64,000 bases of DNA from Gloeopeniophorella convolvens (lineage: Eukaryota; Basidiomycota; Agaricomycetes; Russulales), in NCBI GenBank assembly GCA_022496205.1, contig WTXD01000037.1, positions 62,001-126,000 of the forward strand. The letters run 5' to 3'. The notes beneath the pieces are model-generated. The model searched no databases. It was not told where the DNA came from and saw nothing but the letters and a program-made list of their open reading frames with translations. Positions 1-13,400 of the stretch are shown piece by piece (position 1 is the first letter of the stretch; each line of letters opens with the position of its first letter). The position numbers were made by a program, and so were the translations under genes.

Positions 1-30
1 CACGCATCCGGCTCGCGCCCGGGCTCACCC

Positions 31-3000
31 ATGCGCACCACGGTCAACGCTGCTGCCTCGGCCAGGAGAAACTACGGGAAAGGCCGGCGGAGAAACCAAT
101 ACGGTGAGGGAGAGCCCGAAGAGGAGGCAACGCTGCTAGGCGATGGCGAGCGGGAGGGCAGCTTCTCGCACGATGAAGAGGAGAGTCAGCCCAGAGTCGA
201 GAGGGCGTCTGATACGGCTTCGCAGGTGCGCCCACCCTCTTCCCCTATTCTGTTCTCCGTCATGGAGCCCCCATTAGCGATCCATATTACGAAGAGGGTC
301 GAAAGACAAGTCGCGAACGGTGCCTCTACGCCCACCAGGTGCGTACCTCATACCTTCCCTGCGACAGGACACGCCGACTCTGTCTCCTCAACAGATAAGA
401 TACACAACAAATTCACCCCTAATATCGTCCGCAACCAGAAGTATAATGTCTTCACGTTCCTTCCCATCGTCTTTTACGAACAGTTCAAGTTCTTCTTCAA
501 CCTTTACTTCCTCCTCGTTGCCCTGTCCCAGTTTGTTCCCGCTCTCAAGATCGGTGCGTTGGCGTCCCTGTCGTCCCGTCCATCTCACCTGATAGTATAC
601 AGGATTCATGTCGACATATATCGCGCCGCTTGCGTTCGTCCTCCTTGTCACGATGGGCAAAGAGGCGTACGACGATTACAAGCGCAACCTGCGCGACCGC
701 GAGGCCAATTCTGCGCTCTATCTCATCCTCTCTCCTCCCTCAGCCACGTCCCCTGCGCAGACTGCCGAGGACGATCTATCGCAGAGCCTGCTAGAGGCAG
801 ACCTCCCGCCGACGCGATCCGTGCCATCGTCCTCCATTCGCGTCGGCGACCTTGTCCTGCTCGAGAAGAACCAGCGCGTACCCGCCGATCTCGTTCTTCT
901 GCGGACGTCTGACACGTCCGGGACGTGCTTCATCCGCACGGACCAGCTCGACGGCGAGACGGACTGGAAACTGCGTGTCGCTGTTCCCGCGACGCAGAAG
1001 CTGCCGACGGACAAGGAGCTACTCACGCTCGACGCAGATGTATACGGTGCGTCTTCTACCACTTTCGCCCTGGCCTTCCCGCTTATCTGGAATGGATACA
1101 GCGGATGCGCCGATCAAGGACATCCACACATTCGTCGGCACGTTTACCATCAATACACCTCCAGGCGGCGCCGCGGACGAGGTGCCCATGACCCAGGTGC
1201 CGACTGTGGAGCCACTATCGGCGGAGAACGTGCTCTGGGCGAACACGGTGCTCGCCGCGGGCTCGGCGATTGGCCTCGTCGTGTACACCGGACCTGAGAC
1301 GCGCGCAGTGATGAACACGAGTCACCCACAGACGAAGGTTGGGCTTCTCGACATCGAGATTAATCGCCTTGCGAAGGTGTGCTCGTTTTCCTTCCCGGCG
1401 TGCTATGACCAATCACGACAATTCGCTTGCAGATCCTATGTGCAGTGACGTTTGCTCTGTCGGTCGCCCTCGTCGCGCTCAATGGGTTCCGGGGCTTGTG
1501 GTATATTTACGTGCTCCGCTTTCTTATCCTATTCTCGTCCATCATTCCCATCAGGTGAGCCATAAACCGACGCTCCACGCATGCTGTGACACAGTAACTG
1601 CAGTCTGCGTGTGAACCTGGACATGGGCAAGACGGTGTACGCGCATCACATCATGAAAGATAGCGAAATCCCTGGCACGATCGTTCGGACTAGCACGCTA
1701 CCGGAGGAGCTCGGGCGGATTGAGTATCTGCTCAGTGACAAGACTGGGACGTTAACGCAGAACGGTGCGCGCGGCCGCATACTGCCCTATGCTCATTTTG
1801 AACAAGACAGTGGCCTAGAAATGGAGATGAAGAAGTTGCACATGGGTACCATGTCGTTCGGATACGACACCATGGACGAAGTTACACATCAATTGACGAC
1901 TGCGTTCGGGGCCGACTGTAAGTTGGTATTGCATCTTTACCTCTATCTACACTCAATCGAGTACAGCAACGCATGCGCGGCACGGGTCCTTGGCCACTGG
2001 TGTGCAGCTAGCAACGCGCGGTCGTCGCGACATGTCCTCACGCGTCCGCGACGTCGTCCTGAGTCTCGCGCTGTGCCATAACGTCCGTGTGCAATAGCAT
2101 ACCTAGATATCTTACTAACTTGCACATCCACCTTAGGTCACCCCTGTAACGAATGACGACGGATCCGTGACCTACCAAGCCTCTTCTCCAGACGAGGTCG
2201 CCATCGTGAAATGGACCGAGTCCGTCGGCCTCACGCTCACCTTCCGCGACCGCACGCACATCGAGCTGCGTACGCCGACCGGCAGCACACTCTCCTACGA
2301 CATCCTCGAACTCTTCCCCTTTACCTCCGAATCGAAACGCATGGGCATTGTCGTGCGCGACACCGCGGCCGGCGAGCTGCTCTTCCTGCAGAAGGGCGCG
2401 GACGTTGTGATGGCACGCATCGTGCAGCGTAACGACTGGCTGGAAGAGGAGACCGCGAACATGGCGCGCGAGGGCCTGCGCACGCTCGTCGTCGGCCGGC
2501 GGCGCCTCGCGGAGTCGGCGTACGCGGACTTCAAGGCGCGCTACCACGCCGCGAGCGTGCGCCTGGAGGGCCGCAACGAGGCGATGACGGCGGTCGTTGC
2601 GGACGTGCTCGAGCGCGACCTCGAGCTACTCGGGCTCACGGGTGTTGAAGATAAGTTGCAGGACGACGTGCGCAGCACCCTCGAGCTGCTGCGAAATGCG
2701 GGCATCAAGATTTGGATGCTTACCGGCGACAAGATCGAGACGGCAACTGTTATCGCTATTTCGACCAAACTCGTCGCGCGCAACCAGTACATCCACCAGG
2801 TAGCCAAGCGTAAGCCCTGCGATTTCTTCCCCGGCGTAGTCCCTCATGGTGATTTCTCTGGCAGTCAAGACAGCAGAAGAGGTCCAGAACGAGCTTGACT
2901 TCTTGCAGAACAAGCTCGACTGCTGTCTCGTCATCGACGGCGAATCGCTTCAGGTACGTCATGTCCCACCACGCCCCGCTCATGGATGACCTACACTCCT

Positions 3001-4215
3001 CCAGCTCTGCCTCAACCTGTTCAAGAACGAGTTCATCGAGATCACGACCAAGCTGTCAGCCGTCGTCGCGTGTCGCTGCTCACCAACACAGAAAGCAGAC
3101 GTCGCGCGCCTCATCCGCAGCTACACCAAGAAGCGCGTGTGCTGCATCGGTGATGGTGGGAATGACGTAAGCATGATCCAGGCTGCTGACGTCGGTGCGT
3201 CTCCACTGCCCACTCGCACGCGGCTACACATGCTGACCTGCACTCCCAGGCGTGGGCATAGTCGGGAAGGAGGGCAAGCAGGCGTCCCTTGCGGCAGACT
3301 TCTCCGTCACCCAGTTCAGTCATCTGACGAAACTACTCCTCTGGCATGGTCGCAACTCGTACCGGCGCTCAGCGAAGCTTGCGCAATTCGTGATCCACCG
3401 CGGCCTCATCATCTCCGTCATGCAGGCCGTATTCTCGTCCATCTTCTACTTCGCGCCCATCGCGCTCTACCAGGGGTGGCTTATGATGGGATACGCGACG
3501 CTGTATACCATGGCGCCAGTCTTCTCGCTCGTGCTTGACCGAGACCTGAATGAAGGTCTCGCACTGTCGTACCCTGAGTTGTACAAGGAACTCACCAAGG
3601 TATGCGCATATGTTCGCTCCGCTCACGTTTATCGACGAGTTGTGTGGCGATTTGTAGGGTCGGGCTTTGTCGTACAAGACGTTCTTCATGTGGCTTATGA
3701 TCAGTGTCTACCAAGGTGCGCCCACCTCTCACACCCAGTCGACCTTTGCTCAGCATCTTCGAAGGTGCTGCAATCATGATCATTTCTCTCGTACTATTCG
3801 AGAACGAGTTCTTAAACATCGTCGCCATTTCGTTCACCGCGTTGATCTTAAACGAGCTCATCATGGTGGCCCTTGAGATTACAATCTGGTAAGCACCGCT
3901 CCGCGCACCAAGTGCCCTCCCTCCTACGATGGTTGACATCCACCAGGCACACCTACATGATCATCTCTGAGGTTGCCACCCTTGCCATCTACGCATTGAG
4001 CATCCTCTTCCTGCCGGAGTATTTCGGTACGCCCAGCCCCGGTGCCTCGCCCTTGTCGCGGCACTCACGTCGTGATCGCTCTAGATCTTTCTTTCGTAGT
4101 CTCGGTGCGCTTTGGGTGGAAAGTCGCGGTGATCGTCGCGATCAGTGCACTCCCGCTTTGGATCATCAAGGTGATCAAGAGCCGGGTTGCGCCCGAGGCT
4201 GCCACGAAGCTTTGA
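31..4215 (+). CDS. NEO1: P4-type ATPase (phospholipid flippase), NEO1/ATP9 class
   Basis: Flips phospholipids across Golgi/endosomal membranes, by family. Model: 17 exons, 31-225, 278-338, 395-553, 603-1046, 1102-1376, 1433-1554, 1604-1764, 1819-1917, 2012-2082, 2137-2809, 2865-2953, 3005-3194, 3250-3599, 3658-3715, 3765-3888, 3947-4026, 4085-4215. All phases match and the sum is 3,282 nt (1,093 aa), close to yeast Neo1. Seen: NEO1-type first membrane segments ([39 protein letters not shown]), the phosphorylation motif DKTGTLTQN with Asp about residue 464, nucleotide-domain motif [24 protein letters not shown], hinge motif GDGGND and the C-terminal helices. The long acidic N-terminus precedes the conserved [12 protein letters not shown] block. 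The ATG at 31 is the first in the window. A further upstream start outside the window cannot be excluded. Confidence 0.96.
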
Positions 4216-4952
4216 TACGAGGCAACTTGCTACAGCCAGTAACTTATTCCATAGGTGTGCAGGAAATGAATGGCCTCTTTTGACATCAGGGATCTGGTTG
4301 TGGCCGTGGCTGTGCTATCCCACGGTGGCACCTGGGCGCTTGCTGAAGCGCTGGTATAACATTCCGCGAGAACATCCAGGCCCCGCCTACCTAGTCGCCA
4401 TGCCAGAAACAGATACCTGTTTGTGAACGTGGATGGCCAACTCATAGGAATCTTGCAGGCTCGCCGTTATTATTTTCCACTGGCTCTTTTGCCCGGATCC
4501 TGTTGTGGCGCTTCCCCGCCCTAGTGCCATAACTATGACATCCCTTCACGTGCGCACATACACCAGGCAGCATTACTTATTCACTGAAATCTACCTCTCT
4601 TCGCAGCCGAGTGCAGGAGTGCTGTAATGCGTCACCGAACCAGCCATAGATACTCCTGGCGCGGCCATCCTGGTGGTAATTTTGTGGAAGGTGCGAGCTG
4701 ACTGGCAAACCTCTGTTGTAGGGCTCTTCGCAGGCTCTGCAGTATCTCTGGCACATAACCGTCATAAGTGTTGTAGGCCTCCCAGGTTCTGGCCGTCAGT
4801 GGATCCTCCGGTGATCGAGTTTGGGCACTTCCTCGAAGCCTTCAAAAAACAACGGGTCTCAAGGCACCAGTACTGTGGATACCTCACCATTTCCAGGAGC
4901 CAACATCGTACGGGATCTCATCACGACGACCATTGAAACGCACCGCGACAAC
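4216..4952. other. Intergenic, 3' flank of NEO1
   Basis: Only short overlapping open frames without recognisable domains. Probably the 3' UTR of the P4-ATPase and the upstream region of the next plus-strand gene. No repeat or RNA gene was seen. Confidence 0.5.
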
Positions 4953-7651
4953 ATGTCAAAGAGTTACTATGGACGCAACGGAGGTCCATTTCACAGAGGA
5001 CGTATGTTCTTCCACACATCGCGCACTAGCAACGCACTGACTCTCTTGGTAGCCTACAAACCGGTAATGTCTAGGTCCGACCTCAAGCGTACCTTCCGCA
5101 ATCATGGCAGGGAAGAATCTACCCTGAATCGAGACGTACGGCCACCGCCGAGGCTCTCGCTGGAGACCACGCAGATTGCCCCTATTCGCTGTGACCAGGA
5201 GGCAGTCAGCGAGACGGCTGTACTAGGGGCGCCTAAGATGTAAGCATGTCAATACTCCGCAGCGGGGTCTTTCGGCAACTCCGTGGCCCATCTCAATGGT
5301 TAGGATCGTGGCTCACAAAACACAGGAAAAGCGGCGGTAGTGCGACTACGGACGAAGGAATTCTCCACGCAGCGCGTGCCCATCTTCAGCGCAAAATCTC
5401 AGCCCATCTCCTCGTCGACAACATTTCTAGACTTTGGAGGCACAAAGAGAGGGAAGGCGCGGAGCACAAGAAAGGCAAACACACACCGTGCCCTGTTCAT
5501 TGCCCAGAAGGCAAAGCGAAACGGGTGCAAACGGTGGACAGCCAGGTCGAAGAGACTCAAAGCGACATTGATCAAGGACATCTTAGCTTCGAAGCCAGCA
5601 CATCCTCGCTCATGTCTGCCTCCGCCAGATCACCCACATACACAGTTACGAGTGTTGTATCCTATAACGAGCGCACTACCTGGGATACCAGTCCTTTCTC
5701 TCGACGACCGCGAATACGAAGGCGCAACTCAAGCGCGCTTGAAGCTTCCACTCGAGCTATCTGTGCTCAGGAGACCACATTGTCATCATTCGATCCCCTC
5801 GATATCCCGAACGACCACATAGAACCACTCCCCTATGCGAATCGTGACCTAAGGGCCATGAGCGTTCAGAAAACGGATCAAAGCCCTGTCAACGTCGCAC
5901 AGGACGAGAACTCTGAGCTCCATGGGGAGCACGCGCACGAGGAAGATCGAGCTGAGGCAGCATCCAGTGAGTCACGGATTGTCGCAGCACAAGGCCGTAT
6001 GTCTTACGTCGTGCCCGATGCCCATTGTATTTATTATTCTGACGACTCGTTACAGTTCAAAGGCGTGTCAGCACTGATGCCGATCTCGGGGATACACCAC
6101 CTGGGATGCCGCGTCAAGCATCCAACTTCGGTTTCAAGTGGCCGCTCAAGACTGAGACGAGTGACTTAGTCATTCTCGTGCGTCCCCAGTACTATGTTAC
6201 CTGATCTCACTGAGCTGACGTTGTTTTGAACTCAGTCTAGCTTGTACTCTGCTCCCCTGATCGCTTTCCTCCTGGATAGTTATAGGCCCCTGCGATCTGA
6301 TCCCATGAGGGAGGCTATACATCTTGGGCAGCGGTCTTCTGCAACGTCAGCTCAAATCTCCCGATACCTACACTTGCTTTCTTGGGTTTCCCAAGGACAC
6401 GCTCTGAAAGGCCCTCGGGTGCCAATCGTTTCAGCATTGTTCATTTATCCCCCAACCCTGAGCCCGCCCTTATCAAATACCTGGTTCAACATTTACCGGT
6501 CCATGAGTCTCGTCTTCGGTCTATCGACTGTCCTTTCGTTTACCATCATTCAATGGTTGATACGCGGTTCGACGCAGGAACAAACTCATACTTCCAAGCG
6601 CTTGTGGTGGAATGGTCACCCCATGAAGGGCACCAGAGTAGTGCTGGCGTTGACGTTAATTCATGCACTCCTCTTCCTTTTATCAATTGGCCTTGTCTAT
6701 CCCCCCTTCTATCTAGATGCAACAGCTATGATAACTGCCTTAATTTCGGTGGTTGTCCTTGCCTCCTACGCTTGGTGCATCCTTGGCCTGGTCGTTCCGC
6801 ACTCACCCCACCGGAAGTCTACGAACATGTGTCTGCGAACCTTTTGGCACAAATTTAGCTCACAACTACGGCCACCCACTCACAATCCTCATAGTTCTCC
6901 CAAACCTGATATCCCGGGGTCTTCCGGGAGGACAGACGAAGCTTGTCTCGAACGGCTTTCAGGAGTGCTTAGAGAAAGACTGGCCATGCTTTTCTTGCTG
7001 GCCATGTATTGGTGTCAAATGAAGGCGAGGGCGAGGGAGCCATGTGAGTATAGTACTCACGTCCCGTCCCGTATAATTCGGGGCCCCTGGCCACACCTGT
7101 ATAGGGCTCTGGCGACCGGCGAAGAGAACATTCCAGAGACCCATTCCAAGGCTGTCTGTCATAGTGTAATGAGGGCGTGTACGCTGCACGAGCAACGCCA
7201 CCACGCCGCCTCGTTTCACTTTCATCCACCTTGGCCTCGCCATTGTCACCGTCCGCCTCATTCCCCTTTCTTCCGTATTGTCCCCGTCCGCCACCCAGTC
7301 CGAACAGTATTGCGCCGCCTCTCACAACCATACGCCACCGCGGCCACAGAGCGGCCACGCTGCACAAAGCCAGTGCCCTGCGTCGACGTCACCAACATCG
7401 TCGCTCCTTTCATAGAAAACCCGCTGCCCACGTGCCTCATTTCCTCTACGATATCCATTATTCTCTACATTCACTATGATACTTTCATCCTGCGTCTTTT
7501 GCCTTTCGTACACTCCGCTCTATTCCCAGCTTCTCCACCGTTCTTCAGTACCGCCTGTGGCCCTTGCCCCATTTCCCGGGTCTCTTGTGCATCGGCGCAT
7601 GTCACTCACGATTTGTCTCGCTCACGCTCCGACTGTTTGAACTGTATATGA
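4953..7651 (+). CDS. Divergent DUF6535 domain membrane protein
   Basis: Function unknown. A coherent five-exon model exists: 4953-5001, 5053-5239, 5326-5996, 6056-6177, 6236-7651 (814 aa, all phases consistent). The N-terminal ~320 residues are polar, Ser/Arg/Glu-rich and unlike the paralogs. Splicing at 5997/6055 (GTATGT..TTACAG) brings the frame into KWPLKTETSDLVIL, the counterpart of the ETWRSDMEAIIIF block that opens DUF6535. Exon 5 then carries LYSAPLIAFLLDSYRPLRSD and three further hydrophobic segments. The last ~200 residues are low-complexity and may include missed introns or 3' UTR. Another start is the ATG at 5246. It is the only plus-strand DUF6535 copy here and the most diverged, so it may be decaying. 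Confidence 0.5.
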
Positions 7652-7948
7652 GGCCTCTAAACTTGTAGACTACAAACATACTAATTATCTCGTCTTCTGT
7701 TCTCGAAACCCGTCAATCGCCTTCTGATCTCGCGCCACCGCCATCCACTGTCTCACAGATCACAGTTGGAATAGTGATCATCGGACAGTGACAATGATAA
7801 GATGAGGAGATTGGACGTAAGTAACTTACATTGGCATTCTCAGGACACCCAAGGTTATTACGCAACTTTCACCTCGTCGATTGATTTGATTGACGGGGCC
7901 ATCCTCCCATTGTCTACGGTGCCGTCGCCCCTGGCCTTCTCACCCTGT

Positions 7949-10814
7949 TCAACCTTTAAACAATGTTGAGTGCATGAGCGAACTCTTAGACACAAAGTCG
8001 TAAAGCGCAGATGTACTCACATCCTTAGCGTGAGCGGCAGCGGCGATTCCGGCTTCTTTATGAAGAACCTTCAGAACGGCCAGGACTTTGTGATGGTGAT
8101 TCCGAAAGATGTTCTTCGCAGATTCGACCTCGGCCAACGCAGCACTGATCAACTCGCGAATACCTTCGACGCCATCCGGTAAACCCCGAAATAGATTGCG
8201 AACGAGGGAAACAAGCTCCCCTTCGATCCACTCCGGGTAATCATATGACAGGACGCTGCGATTTCGAATGGCAGTGTCGCATAGGAGGTCCAGAAGAATC
8301 CGCCGCATCCCAGGTGAGTGCCTGTAGCGCCCCCAATCCAACGTCATTGCCTTGAAAGTGAGGACGTAGAAACTTTGATGCGATTCTGGGAGGGCTTGCG
8401 ATTCCATAGGCAAGAGTCGCTGGAGTGCGAGGAAGAAGAGTTCGACGTGGAAGCCGAACCCGCCACAGGCCAGGTCATTGAAGCGCCAAAGCTGCCGTTC
8501 TGCCATGTCTCGTTGCCGCGTGAACTGCGCCTCCCCGCCAAAGTTCTCCCAAACCGCCTGCAAATCCTTCACAAGCTTGAGGGGGTCTTCTTCGCCATTC
8601 TTCTCAACGAAGGCGTGTAGCCGCAGCCTAAACGCACGGAACGTCTCGATTATTGGCCCTGGAGGAACCAGCTGCCGCGCAACGAGGACCCTGTTTCCAA
8701 ACAGGGCGTCGGAGGCTTGACTCAAGGAAAGCGGCTCCTTGGGCTTATAGAAGGAAGAACCAGGAAAGTTTGAAAGCAGACCACACGTTATGTGGTCTAA
8801 TGCATCGCTAAGGGAGGCTAGATCCGGGTAATGATCGATATGCGTACGGTTGCCTTCAACTGCGTTGAGATCTTTGAGCCATTGTGTGATGTTCACCCCT
8901 CGATTGCGAAGGGCGAGCTCAGCCTGCTCTCGAGTTTCGATCAAACCGTCCTTCTTTAGCCCCTTGCACAAGCCCTCTAAGCGGTTCCACGAGGACTCCA
9001 TGCGGTTGTCAATCAGTTGCGCTTTTGAGACTGCCTCCCTGTGAGCTGAGCTTGCTTCCACGTGGAGCGCCCGGGAGAGCGCCCTGAGAAAGCTATCGCT
9101 GAGGACCGCCAGGGAGCCGCCATCGGGGAGCTTGCGGCTGATAAGGAGCGACATGCACGTCCAGTGCATGGTAAATGTGACGTCCGCTTTCTCGAATTGT
9201 GCGTCGCGAACCCGCTCGATGCGACCGACGTAGGCGAGTATCTGCTCCATGGGTTTCACCACCCCGAACGACTCGGATGGGACGTTCATGTTGACCATGA
9301 GCGATGCCGCAGTTTGAATGCAAGCGCGCGCACGCCTGCTCCGGGCTTCGGCGTTCACGAAGAGGCCTGGCTTCCCGCATGTCTCCAGTAAGCGTCCAAC
9401 GTGCTTGCAGAGCCTCTCGAGCGTGCTCTGTTCGGACCCCCGAAGGGCGCGGATAGGACCGGTCCCGCCCCCACGCGACCAAGGAGCCGCTATGCGCAGA
9501 GCGTTGGCATCGGGAGCCCGACTACTGCGAGAGCGACCTGGAGGGGGCGTGCCCCCGTTCCTATTGCCAAGTCGCGCAACTTCGTGCCATGTCATGATTC
9601 CCCACGAGTTGTTGAGAGAGCCAGGGATGCTAAAGATCAGCGGCTCGATCTCGCTCTCTTCTGTCCGGTTTCTGATCAGCCAGTTGATCGCCCTTGCGTC
9701 GCGTTCTCGTCTTCCGTCCGCCTCGTCCATAGCCAGTTGCATGCGACCATCTGCCATGTTCGTGCTCACTGGGGTAGGTGAGCCACGAACATGGTGTTGA
9801 CGTCCCCCCAGCTTCTGGACAAGATACCAGAATATGCCAGAAAAAGGGGTCTGGAATGGAAGTTGTGGGGACATGACCGGGCCGACGGTTCCCAGAATAT
9901 ATATCGACGTGCACAAAGACACAGGGATGATGGTGAAGATAGCAGTGGTGGTGTTAAGATTGAAAAGAAAGTCGCCGAGACCCATGAAAAAGAGGAAGAG
10001 AGAAACGTGGATAAGTGCGGGGACGGCCTCGACCATCACGGCGATGCGGGAGAACTCAACGCCTTCAAATAGGTACTGGCGTAGTCGGGCCCTCTTGAGA
10101 GCATGGTCGTATCTCTGGAAGAGTTGCATGTAGTGCCGAACCCATTGCTGGATGATGGTAGCGAAAAGAGCAGCGGAGAGGCTGAACACGAGGCTCATGA
10201 ACCAGTACACGTTGACGCGGACATCGGAAGACGAGGGGGAAAAATTAAGGGGAGGAACGAAGGAGGCGGGAGTGATGTGGGGTTGGGAACCATTGAGAGC
10301 GATCTGTTGAGATATCAGAACGAGAGACAAAGCCGACTGCCGTCCGTAGTATGCAGTCTCTTGTGCCGGGTCGGGTTGCAAGTTCTTATAGCTGTCGACA
10401 AGGAACGAAGTCAAGGTTGCGGAATAAAGGCCAGCCTAACCGAGCAACAGATAATCGACAGACAATCAGATTACGTAATCCCACAAGAGCTACGCAAAGC
10501 GTTGACGCACGAATATGATGATAGCTTCCATGTCGCTCCTCCATGTCTCAATGAGAGCCTTGTCGTGATTTTCGGCTTCTTGATTGTACAGTGACCACAG
10601 TGCGTTTGCATTGTCGCCATAGTCATTGGGTGAATCTTTGCCTGCGATGCCTGCCCCCTGTGCAAACGAAGAACTCTGACCGCCTCTCCTTGGGTGCCCT
10701 GTGCCATCTCTGAGTGCTTAACAGACCTAACTTATCGTGGAAAGGCGTACCAGATAGAAGCCCCTGCATATCAGCATTTCCGGAGTTGATTCTTTGGCGG
10801 ATGTACGACAACAT
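7949..10814 (-). CDS. DUF6535 domain membrane protein, copy 2
   Basis: Basidiomycete-restricted family of unknown function, predicted membrane protein. Exons on the minus strand: 10814-10751, 10698-10511, 10435-7949 (912 aa). The first intron (GTACGC..CACAG) joins a short MLSYIRQRINSG leader to the conserved DYGDNANALWSLYNQEAEN stretch. The second separates AIIIF from AGLYSATLTSFLVDSYKN. Four hydrophobic helices follow the usual DUF6535 pattern, then about 650 soluble residues including a block TLDWGRYRHSPGMRRILL shared with copy 5. A strong GTGAGT near the 3' end could be spliced to give a different polar tail ending near 7858. The first ~40 conserved residues differ from copy 5 by very little, pointing to a recent duplication. 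Confidence 0.85.
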
Positions 10815-11480
10815 CTATTCAAGTAAAGAAACAAGATCGTAGTGTGGAGCAAAGAGCGACGAGACCAGGGTACAATTGGCCTGTCAATGAGCTGCGGATA
10901 AAGAATGACACGACAGGCTTCGGTGGTGCCTATCGATTACCATTACACAGCATTCGGATGGATACACGGAATCTGAGGGCTACTACATAGCAGGGGCGTC
11001 GACATTGCGGCCTTGACAGCACAGCCTTTACGGTCCGAGGGACTACAGCCAGTTGCGGATGGCAAGGTCATGCGCGTGCACAGCGCTCCCAGAACGTCAA
11101 GTGCAGGACGCCTTCAATGGCCACGCGGTCACCGGTCATCGGCACAAGGGCCAGGGCGAGGCGGTGTCGAGCCAGCAGTGGACCGTCTTGAACGCGTTAA
11201 CTGAACATTGACGCGGCTGAAGCGCTGATCACGCGCCACGCGCCACGCGTCAAATGTCAACTATGTCACTGCCACCGGCGCCGACTCGCGAGTCCGATTG
11301 AGTCCAGCCGGGAAATGTCAGTTCTCCGCGATTGTCGCCGCGCACGCAGCGGTAACCCAATTGTCACCCAAATTTCAGTGAGATCGGAGCATCATGGGGT
11401 CGAGGTTGAATAGAACGAGGAACTCCTCGAAAGTTAATCTCAACCCCCGCCATATATACCCATTTGAAAGACGACTGTGT
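10815..11480. other. Intergenic, upstream of DUF6535 copy 2
   Basis: No convincing coding pattern and no recognisable element. It contains the presumed promoter of the minus-strand DUF6535 gene. Confidence 0.4.
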
Positions 11481-11549
11481 AACACTGCCGCTCTGATACT
11501 GCCCTGATCCGCTTGCATGACAGAAGCCTGTTCTCTGATACAGCCGCGT

Positions 11550-11830
11550 TTTAACACCAGCATCGCACCGCCGCCGCCCTTGGCTCAAGATAGTCTCAAC
11601 AATCGTCGGTGCATTGAAGTCCCTGTAGACATCTACATGGACCCTAATAACGATGCCGATGTTCCCCGGGAGATGCATACTGCGGTGGTCAATCCCGATT
11701 CTATCGCATACCTCCCCATCGCACTGTTCGCGCAGATTTATGGGCGTTGAAGACGATGCCCATCCTTCGAGGCCTCTCGCCAGCCACTTGACTGACTTCC
11801 GGTGTTCTTCGTGATAACCTGTTATAGCGC
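11550..11830 (-). repeat. Diverged coding-like segment, copy 1 of 2
   Basis: On the minus strand the frame contains CDGEVCD, then HRSMHLPGNIG. This matches CGREVCD and LRSVDLPENVG in the segment at 13020-13400. Nucleotide blocks such as the one around 11785-11825 also match. It looks like a relic of a duplicated gene, possibly of an F-box/LRR type, but the family is not identified. No intact ORF. Confidence 0.45.
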
Positions 11831-12393
11831 TTTCAGAACACCATGAGACGCACATGAACGTTTTTCAGCCATTTCCTGAGAATGAATACACTGAAGCCTG
11901 AATCAAACATCCTCCTCCAACAACAGATGACCTCTCGAGAGACAGAACCAATAAACGATGTCTTACTTTGTTTTGGTAGACATGCCTGATGGAAATCCTT
12001 GCGTCTGTGCCACTCAAGTTGAATCTCGAGCGAATGAGCGACAGTATCAGTAGAGATGAAGGAATCCCGGGACTGCGATGTGGACCAGGAAATGACAGAA
12101 CCGGGGCTCAACGTGTTCAGGTAGGGCGAGGAATTTGTTGCAAGAGCCGCGACGGCGCCGACTCCCGATCGAGTACACACAGGTCGCTCCCAGATGGACA
12201 GAATACGTCAAGAAACCCGTGGTACTTGCAGCCAATGGACGCTCGCACTGTGACAGATCGGCATAGTAAGGCTCAAAAAGTGGCCAAAGCTGGAAGCTGG
12301 TACTTTATAGCATACTGACCGGCGGCCATGGCCATGCGTAGGGCAGATACCAGAATTCCCGGATGAGTGAGAGACGTCAACAAGTGAAGTAGC

Positions 12394-12433
12394 AGGGCTA
12401 CTTACAGTGGTAGGGCTACTTACAGTGGTAGGG
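12394..12433. repeat. 18-nt tandem repeat, 2.2 units
   Basis: An 18-nt unit (agggctacttacagtggt) occurs twice back to back at 12394-12411 and 12412-12429, followed by the start of a third unit. Confidence 0.85.
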
Positions 12434-13019
12434 AATGGTGATCATAGTGACGTGGACACATAGCGTCGGACTTGCTGCCACGACTTGAATGGGATTATGG
12501 CCTAGCCGCGCTCCTCGGTGACCGGCGACCGGCGACGGACACGCACGACGACGGCATTGAACTGCAGGAAGTTGTACTCGTACGTCTTTGACGAACCTGG
12601 CGGTGTGGCGCTCTTGTGAGGGTGTCTGCGTCACCAGCGCGCCAGCGTTGGATTCAGCGAGGACCAAGCACGGGTTTCCGGTAACCGTCGGAAAAGCGAC
12701 CACCGGCCGGCAGTAATTTCGCTTTCCCAACACCGACTCCACGATGCCATGTGCACGCATGACCGGCCAGCTCATGCGCTACAGCGCACGCACTGCCACT
12801 CGACTGAGACTCTGACTCACTGGCAACTCAACGCCCACTCCAATCATCTCCATGTCACAACTTCCCTCCACTAGGCTGATCTGCTGGCCTCGAATGTCTC
12901 GAGGCCTCAGATTGAAAGTTCAAGCAGCACCAACCTTTCGAGCATACTCGGCTGAAGAGCGGCCAACATTGTCGAATCTGCTTGACCCACAAGAGCAAAG
13001 TTCCTGAAGGCGCTGTTTG

Positions 13020-13400
13020 TATCTAACCTCAGCACCGCCATTGGCTCGAATGCTGGTACCAGTCCCTGCAAGCACCCGCATGGCAACCCAAGAAAGGTGC
13101 CGACATTCTCCGGAAGATCCACACTGCGAAGATCAAGTTCATCGCACACTTCTCTACCGCACTCGTCGCGCGGGCTAATAACGCCAGTTCCTGGTATCAT
13201 TCACTAATTGGCCTATCAGTGTTACGCTTCCGCGGCACCGCGCTCCGAATAATCATGGGCCCCCGTTCATATGCTCACTGCTAAGGACACTATCGCACCG
13301 CGCCATACGAAACATCTTACAACGACGCTCATCCTACGAGGCCATCCACTTTGACCAGTACTTTCCGGTGTGCTTCGTGATAGCTTGTTAAGTCCGCTCC
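13020..13400 (-). repeat. Diverged coding-like segment, copy 2 of 2
   Basis: Partner of 11550-11830. The minus-strand frame reads LDLRSVDLPENVGTFLGLP and FALVGQADSTMLAALQPS, a leucine-rich pattern compatible with an F-box/LRR relic. A stretch of about 100 nt without similarity interrupts the alignment near 13200-13310. Confidence 0.45.
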
